A stretch of DNA of 64,000 nt from positions 32,811,908 to 32,875,907 of the forward strand of contig JAQNBH010000017.1 of NCBI GenBank assembly GCA_028752905.1, written 5' to 3'. Position 1 is the first letter of the stretch. Every line of letters begins with the position of its first letter. Below are positions 51,701 through 60,700 of the stretch, piece by piece. Origin of the DNA: Cladorhizidae sp. MBARI D1340-BT2. Its lineage: Eukaryota; Porifera; Demospongiae; Poecilosclerida; Cladorhizidae. The notes beneath the pieces are model-generated. The model saw only the letters and a list, made by a program, of their open reading frames with translations. It made no database searches and was not told where the DNA came from. A program made the translations under genes and the position numbers.

Positions 51701-54700
51701 GGTCATATTTGTAGTAATACCTAATACTAAGACTTGGTAAGGTCATGCTTGTTGAAATACCTAAACTTTACACTTCTTGTACCTAAAAGATATAGAGCAC
51801 CTTTTGATTGCATATTGTAGAAATCCCACCCCTTTTCACCCCCTTTTCACCTCTCCCTAGTGTCGCAAGCCTGACTAGCATTGCATGTACAAACACAGAA
51901 AATAGAGAACCTGATCAAATGCAATAAAATGTTTGGTTCCGGTTCTGCCATGGCATTCTATTACAGAAAAAATTAATGTCTGTGGGAGAATATATCTATT
52001 TAAATTGGCATGGTTTCCAAATGACAATGAAGCAAGCTTCAAGAAGCTGTTTGGCATGATTAAAAAGTTCTGTGACTTTGACTAGAGACTCCCTTTCTCC
52101 ATTTGCATGCCTGCTAGTAGGCTATCCTCCCTCCCTTTCCCTCACCCCGGTTCAAGAACTACACATGGCCTATATAAACAGTACACCAGAGTAGGCCCTC
52201 ATACAAGTACCAACATGGCTGCTACAAACAGCTCACACACCAGAATAGCACTAAGCCCTCGTTCAAGTACCACCCAAGACCTCTACAAAGCTCACACCCC
52301 AGAATGTGGCCGAGCCATCACCTCATTGCATTAATAAGCTCTCTCCGTACTGGCAGCAGTATAACTCATGCTTACTGTGCTTCACTGCCAAGGAGTGGTG
52401 AAATGGGAGGCAGACAGAAGACGAAACGAATATTGCGAAATACTCTGGCGATAAAGTACTGCATGGGATCAGTTTCCTCGGTGGGAAAGTCCCGTTTAAT
52501 TGAAGGCCCCAGAGCCTACAAAGTAAAGACAAGCAAGTACACATCAAGAGTCAGAAATAGCATGCACAGATAAGCCTGAACAATCGTTAGTTGGTTGATG
52601 GTTGTTGTTGCTATTGTTGATGTAGGTGTTGTTAAGGTGATTGTTGCTGCTGTTTCTGACTAGCACTACTATTAGCACTACTACTATTGCTACTGTTACT
52701 ACTAGTAATGCCACTGTACAATTGAAGCCGATACTACTGCTTCCACTTCTGTCACTACTGATACTGCTGCCCTATTGCCACTACTGCTGCTACTAGTAAT
52801 ACTACTACTGCTATTACTGCTTCGGCTACTGGCATTACTACTACTGCTCTACTGCTGTAACCATTTGAGATGCTAGACTGAAAGATGTGGGAGATAGACA
52901 GATGAACTGGCTGAAGAGAAGAGAGAAGGCAGATAGCAGGAGGAGAACACATACTCTATGAGCATCAAACAGAGAGCTTCAAGCTTTAACCGGACTACCG
53001 ATTGGTAGGTGCAACCTACGCAGGTACACACTGGATTTATAGAAATGCGTAGAAGAGAGGGATTAGTGAGAGAATGCTTCATCACAGAGGGTGGAGGTAA
53101 ATAAGTGGATTCAGTGGATATAACTAAAGCTAATCTCACAATTCCCTTCTGTTGACCTGCATATTATTTTATACCTGAAGCAAGCCTTCCAAATCATCAT
53201 TAGTAAAAAGAGTGGGGAATTCTCCAGTGGATATGATACTGTTCAATTCTTGTAAAATTCGTACTTCACAAAGGTCACTTTCCTGAAATAGTAAAATAGC
53301 ATGTCTCTAATATATAATCCACACATACACACACTTGTTAACATTCCATTCCATGGAATCTGGATTTCAAATACAGCAGCTAACATTCCATTCCATGGAA
53401 TCTGGATTTCACATACAGCATATCATATATCCAATAAAATAGCAGTTATTCAACTAATTATTAGCTATGTGCCTTTATAATAATTCCTATTGGCCTTCCA
53501 CCCAATCCAGCTTGTCTGAAGAGAGACTTCATGCCATCCCTGAATGTGGCTTCCTTTGAGAAGTCTATATTCTTCACATCGTAGCCAGCGAGGAACAGGG
53601 CCAGTGAAGCAATGGAATTTAACTGCTGTCCAAATGCCCCAACCAAGACAGTGTTGCCTCTGAGATAATTACAAAAACAACACAAAAGTACTACTTAATA
53701 ATTAAAAAAATATCACCTTACCTATATATTTTTTTTAAGTGTTACATATAACTAGTAGGTTTTGCACTATCACTTTCACCGTTACTTATTTATCTACATA
53801 GGATGGCATTTAGCTTTCAGTAGACAGTTGTCAATCCCATTAAGTTTATCTCACATGCAAAAATATTATTTTTAATATCTAATAGAGTACATATACCCTA
53901 CTTTTGTTGAAGTAACTGGACAAATTTCCATGTCTAATTGCACCTAAATGTCATGTATATTGCATCTTCTTCCAACAGAGAAGCTCATAATTGACGAGCA
54001 AATCAAACATAACCTTATTCTGAACTGGGTTCAAATTTTTGTCAACCAAGGAGAGAACAATCCTTTGCTTTACAGCAGTGCTGTTCTATTCCATAAACAT
54101 ACGTGGAGAATGTGAGAGAGCGATGGAGTTGGACCAGGCATTGCAAGTTGGAGTCTGATATCTCCAGGTCAAGTGTCTCTTCCTTCTCTTCTCTGTATCT
54201 CTTTATGTATTGAGAGGCAGAGATGCGCAGCTCATTCCAGGCCTTCACAATAAATAGATTCACCTGTGGGGAAAAATGGGATTATTAAAACAAGTAGGTA
54301 TGTAACGTTAAGAGAGTCTGTTTTGTACTTGTGGGCTCACATTATTTCGGCTCAACAATAAATCAATTCATAAGCCTTCACACAAGATTCAAGATCCGGC
54401 CTAAATTTTGAACGAGTTAATATATACTTGTTGGAGGATGAACATCTTGCCATTGTGTATTGGACATGTGCACTCAATTATGCAGCAACTACAAAGCTTG
54501 TTCAATAAGGCAAGATAAATGCCAGTTGTTAAACAGGTAGCTACCTTTATTCAGCACCAAATTTTTGTTAAGCACCTACTTAACTGTGGGTTCTAGAGCC
54601 TATAAGTTAAGCATCAGTCGACTAGACCTCCTCCTGCTTGAAAGAAGGCATCTCTTCCATTGATGGGGACTAGACAAATTTTAAATGGGATGTCCACACA

Positions 54701-57700
54701 TGTCACTCTGCAGGTTCTGCTCTGCAACAGATCAACCATCGATTCTATATAACTAGCCCAGTGCACACACACTGGTGATCTCTACCTATTCGAAATTAAA
54801 TACATCTCACATTGGCTGCTAAGTGGCTATCCAGCATCTCAACATTAAGCACCCATTTTCTTGCACTTACTCATCTTCCTCATCCGTGTCCATCCCAGAC
54901 AAACAAATGCAATGCGCATTGTATACTTAGTGTACACTTTTACTACTACATTTTAGAAAAGGTGCAGCTGATGAATGAATCTGTTGCACATACAAAAGTT
55001 CCAAGAATGAATGGCAATGATCATTAGTTAGAAAGTGTGGTAAAGGATAGCCATGGATATAAAGGAAGTTATAAATATGTGACTGTTGTCTTGAACTTGA
55101 GCCATAGATTCATGACTGCTGTCAAGGAGGAACATTCACTGCATCACAGCTTGCTGATGATCACCCACTAGGCTCAAGCATGAATGATGAACAGCTCAAA
55201 GGAGCTGCTGCACTCTATTGCACAGTGGCCGTAAAGTGTTTACAGCAACAAGAATAGTTGTTAAAAATGAAGTGACCTCTGCCTGACCTCGCCAATTGTA
55301 CTACTAAGTTAGTGACCCAAGATTTCCTGCTTGGAACCTCCTAGACTTGCGGGATAGTTGGTTACTTGCAACTGCTGCATGATCACCAAAAAGTTTCTAC
55401 TACTGCACCAACAGAAAGCTGCAGCTACTCTCATCACCATCCATGGTGGTCCATCACAAAAACAATAGGCAAACTACCACCTTTGCATGTGTACCAATTA
55501 GGATTATTACTTTATGAATCTCATTACAATACTTCCTGTAGGATACTAAACACTTCCTGTAGTATACTAAACACTTCCTGTAGTATACTAGACACTTCCT
55601 GCAGTGTACTAGACAGCTGTGCCATGGCTCCTTATTATAAGTGCCTTGCTTAACAACCAGTTTTACAGTTAAATAATAACCTGTGGTAGAATGTTGAGAG
55701 ATGATGGCACAGCAACCATCACAGCATTTCCCTGTTTGACTTCAGGGGGAAAGGCAGAGAGGATAAAGGGCTCCAACCTAACAGATGAATCTTCATCCCC
55801 CAGAGCCCCATCAGTGCTACACATCTAACAAAGAAATGTGAAGAATACTCATCAGAACCGGTTAAAAGACACGCACACACACCTAGAACTTCTCTAAGGA
55901 GGGAGAACTTTTTTTCAACAAGAAAAATTGAAACCAATATTTTCTTGTGTTATGTACCTTTATCATTATGCATAAGTGGCAATGTATGTTTATACACTGA
56001 GTTTTATATACTAGCCTAGACAGTATAATATAGTAATTGATTCACAAACCTTGGACTGGGCAATAGAGTCTATAATTCTAAGCATCCAGTCTCTATCACA
56101 AGCTCGACATATTCCATCTGTGAAGGCTCTCCTGGCTTCAAATATCCAACAAAGATCAAGCTTATCGGAGAAGCCATAACTGATACACTGACACACTCCC
56201 TACAAAAAAAAAGGAATTGAATTCCACAGCACAACAGCACAATAGCAATATACCTCAAAGACATTATGTGTGTGCGTACCTGAAATACTGATAGCAAATG
56301 TTTGAGTGAAAAAAAGTAGTGGAACCTCCCCGGTGTGTCTGAGACTCTCAGCATCTCCTTCATGCTTGTGTAGAGTTCTACGGATGCTTCCACAATGTTG
56401 TGAAACATTTTGGTCTCCATCTTGTGGCAATTGACACTCAGAAGTGCACTCAGCTGAAGAGAAGCAACCATTTTCAGATGTCCAGCACTGGCTTCAGGAA
56501 GATGGATGATAGCTAAATGTCTTCTCAATCTTGGGCTAACTACAGTCTCAGATTTGCTTGTGGCAGAGCAAAACAGGACAAAGTCTTCAATGGCACACCA
56601 TTCATTCCTCCTCCGGAGGCTGAATATCCCTCTATGGTCTACAAGCTGACGGAGGTACTCATGAGAAGAGCAGGAGGAAGACTTAGAGGTGTGTCGGAGA
56701 GGGAGGTGGACATCATCAATGAAGCACTCCAGAATCTTTCCATGCTTAGGTCCATAGGTAAAGCCTGTGGATAGACAAAGATCAATGAACCTAGGGGGTA
56801 GGAACACTGGAGGTTATGAACTTGCCATCAGAGATGAAGCAAGGGAGGGAGGGAAGGAGGGAGGGACGGGGAGGGGGAGTAGGTGTTTGGGTGGGTGGGT
56901 AGGTGGATGGGTGGGAAGGGGGTGGGGAGGTAGGAGGTAGGTAAGTCAATGGATAGATGATTTATGAGAGAGAGACCACTGCACTATGCACATCCACCTC
57001 CAAGTTCAAAATTTGCTCCTTCTCTGATTCTCACCTTGCCTATGATGGAAATTCACCTTCATGAAATCAAATATAGCGTCTGATTTACTGTAGCCATTCA
57101 GAACTATCTGTTTGAATACTTCTCCTCCTCCATAGCTTGGAAGAACTGCAAGTAGAGTTCATAGCACATCACTTACGACAAAAAGCTGCAATAACTCGGT
57201 GTAAATCTACCTCTGCTCTGCAGAAAGTGTTTATAGACTGTTGTTTTCCCAGAACCATGCGGTCCAACAATCAACGTGTGTCTTCTTGAGGCTAAAGCTA
57301 GGTCCAACAGGACTTCCACACGGATCTATGCATAAAGACATACAATTCTACACATGGCAGAACTGATGGACAGTCTTGCAAGAAAGTACAAAGTTCACGG
57401 CATTAAACGTTAAAAAAAAGACTTCTCATATGAAGTTGGTTTGTTGATCACATGCTTGTAACAGTTGGTAACAGGAATAGAAATGTTGATCAATCACTTG
57501 TAACTGTTGGTAACAGAAAGAGTAATGTTGATCATATGCTTGTAACTGTTGGTAACAGAAATAGAAATGCTGATCATACGCTTGTAACTGTTGGTAACAG
57601 AAATAGAAATGTTGATCATACGCTTGTAACAGTTGGTAACAGAAATAGAAATGTTGACACATGCTTGTAACAGTTGGTAACAGAATTAGAAATGTTAACA

Positions 57701-60700
57701 TGAGCCTGTAACTGTTGGTAACAGAAATAGAAATGTTGATCATATGCTTGTAACTGTTGGTAACAGAAATAGAAATGTTGACACATGCTTGTAACTGTTG
57801 GTAACAGAAATAGAAATGTTGATCATACGCTTGTAACTGTTGGTAACAGAAATAGAAATGTTGATCATACGCTTGTAACTGTTGGTAACAGAAATGGAAA
57901 TGTTGATCATACGCTTGTAACTGTTGGTAACAGAAATAGAAAGGCTGAAACGTGCTTGTAACAGTTGGTAACAGAATTAGAAATGTTAACATGAGCCTGT
58001 AACAGTTGGTAACAGAAATAGAAATGTTGACACGTGCTTGTAACAGTTGGTAACAGAATTAGAAATGTTAACATGAGCCTGTAACTGTTGGTAACAGAAA
58101 TAGAAATGTTGATCATACGCTTGTAACAGTTGGTAACAGAAATAGAAATGTTGACACGTGCTTGTAACAGTTGGTAACAGAATTAGAAATGTTAACATGA
58201 GCCTGTAACTGTTGGTAACAGAAATAGAAATGTTGATCATACGCTTGTAACAATTGGTAACAGAAATAGAAATGTTGACACGTGCTTGTAACAGTTGGTA
58301 ACAGAAATAGAAATGTTGACACGTGCTTGTAACAGTTGGTAACAGAATTAGAAATGTTATAACATGAGCCTGTAACAGTTCGTAACAGAATTAGAAATGT
58401 TAACATGAGCCTGTAACTGTTGGTAACAGAAATAGAAATGTTGATCACATGCTTGTAGCAGTTGGTACCAGGAATAGAAATGCATGCCCCCAGCAAATCA
58501 CCCATTTTTAAATTGATTGTCATGATATTTACCAGTGTACACTACCAGCTAAGGAGATTGAAGTGTACATCTGGTCTACAAATATCTAGTATTTCTGCTG
58601 AAAATGATGCTATCTCAGAAAATGATAGAACATACAACTATAATTTTATTCTCAACGAACTTGCAGTTGACCTTCTCAATAGTCAACTTGATGGTTACTG
58701 TCTCGACATTTCGACTAGACACTCTAACTTTCATAAGGTCATTATAATTGTATTAATTGTAATTCTGGTACACAGCATCAATGAGTGGACATTAGCCAGT
58801 CCTCATCACTCCATCTAAGTTCTCACAGACATCAATTCTGTAGTCTTCACATTTAGATCATGCAAATTCCAGCTGTGAAAATTGACAACCTTCAGCTTTT
58901 TTTCTCACCTGCACCTCTTCCTATTTTGGAGGAAGAGCGGGGGTGGGTGGGAGGAGGAAAGGCCTAGCATTCACTGTGTTGCTACCTCCAAGCCATTTTA
59001 AGTATAACTTCTTCAGCATGAAATGCACTTTAAAAACCCGTAAATATGGTTAAAAAAACTTACAGTGTCCACTGTATTGACAAATACTGAACCTAGCATG
59101 TCCACTTGAAGCTCAGGCTCGAGAGGGACCCTGCATAATCATGTAGATAATTATTAAAAAGAGATAATTGTTTATGTCTCAGTGAGAATGCAGCGTGACT
59201 TCAGTGCCATTGCTAACCTGGACTGCCACACATCCCACTCTCCAGACTCATCCACATAGTAGTCAAACACCGATAAATGTGAGTCATCATCAGGCAGACT
59301 ATTAGTCAGTGTCTTCAGGAGGTAGCTGAAGTTCATCTGGTCCTTGCCACTCACCAGCCCTCCTCCATAACTCCAGATCACACTGAAGAGCAACAGTCGT
59401 TCAATGTGGACTTCACTAAACACCTCAGCAGTTTCGTTGTAGGTCTGCAGGTGAGGCATTTTGTGCAATAAGAATGTGTCAATGAGCTTCATGATAACAT
59501 CTAGAGTGTGTGTGCATGAAGCATGTACAGGTGTGTGTGCATGTGTGTGTGTGTGTGTGTGTGTGCATAAGTGTGTGTGCATGCATGCATGTGTGTATGT
59601 GTGTGTGTACTTAGGTGTGTGTGCATGCATGCATGTGTGTGTATGTGTGTGTGTGTGCATGATGTACCTATATAGCTAGACATGATTATAATACACTAGT
59701 ATTACTTTAAGGAGAGTACTGAGAAATGCCAAGCAGTTCTCAAGTAGAGCCACTTCACTGTACATCATATAGTTTCTGCATAATAATAATTATGACGGTC
59801 ATTATCAAGGGTATATGCATGTATGTGTACAAGCTTTGCCAGAAATACTACTGCTCACCCCATTTTATGAAGAATGTACTCCACGATATTGTCCATGATC
59901 TTCTCAAAGTATTTGAGGAGAGTGTGTGCTTCCCGTGGACCTCTTTGGGTGAGCCAAGTAGTCACCACAGGTCTCCATCCCAACACATCAGTACCAAAAT
60001 ACACAACACCCTATAAAAATACATGTAACATGATGTGACTTCTCCATCATACTCAGCCTTACAGGATCTACATCATGATGTAAATACATGTAACATGACG
60101 TGACTTTTCAATCACACTCAGCCTTGCCGAATCTACATTGCTGTGTAAATACATGTAACATGACGTGACTTTTCAATCACACTCAGCCTTGCAGAATCTA
60201 CACCTCGGTAAGAGATAACAGACGAGTTTTGAAATCCATGTGCATTAAAAATTCTAGCTGTACCATTTCCAGCTTGTTTATTTTGTAAACTAAAAACTAA
60301 ATTTGTCCGTCAGCTCAGATGGAAAGTGTTCCATTTTCAGTAAATTACTCAAACTCACTGTGTCTAGTAGCATAGTAGGAGAGGCGTGATCCAGACTCCC
60401 GGTCTCAAATACCAGTTTGAAATTGGATTCATTCATCTTGAGCTGTTCTCCATTGCTCAGTGTGAACACTTTGTCCTTGCTGAGCAGCTCGGCCAAGTAC
60501 TGCCCCCACTCATCTTCTAATAGGCCATCCATGCACTGCCAAGTTACCGACTGGGTGGCCTACAAGAACAAAATGTCTGATTTAACCATGAAAAGATTAT
60601 GAGCTGTTGTTGAGATTGTTGTTGCTGTTCCTGGTGGAGTTATTTTAAGCTGTTGTTGTTGATGTTTAATTCCAGATGTTTTGGTTGTCATTTGTTGTCA

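Larger units (their letters stand above)
48832..52375. other. Intron 17 (3.5 kb), largely minisatellite
   Basis: Phases of exons 17 and 18 join exactly across this intron. It holds an (accaaaacgga)-rich stretch (about 49100-49325), two arrays listed separately, and unassigned flanks (49326-49990, 51490-52375). Short open frames there lack support. Confidence 0.75.

Noticed and set aside
51875..52057. Possible dynein exon between AAA4 exons 17 and 18
   Set aside because: Exons 17 and 18 join in phase and in family spacing without it; the frame has no dynein similarity.
52323..52547. 74-residue minus-strand frame
   Set aside because: The dynein exon at the same place (52376-52515) uses another frame, supported by motif, splice sites and phase.
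53335..53425. Direct repeat with palindromic ATTCCATGGAAT
   Set aside because: A two-copy 40-bp tandem duplication in an intron; too small to suggest a function.
57426..58523. Repetitive frames (YFCYQQLQAYDQ-type)
   Set aside because: Translation of the 42-bp intron minisatellite in several overlapping frames.
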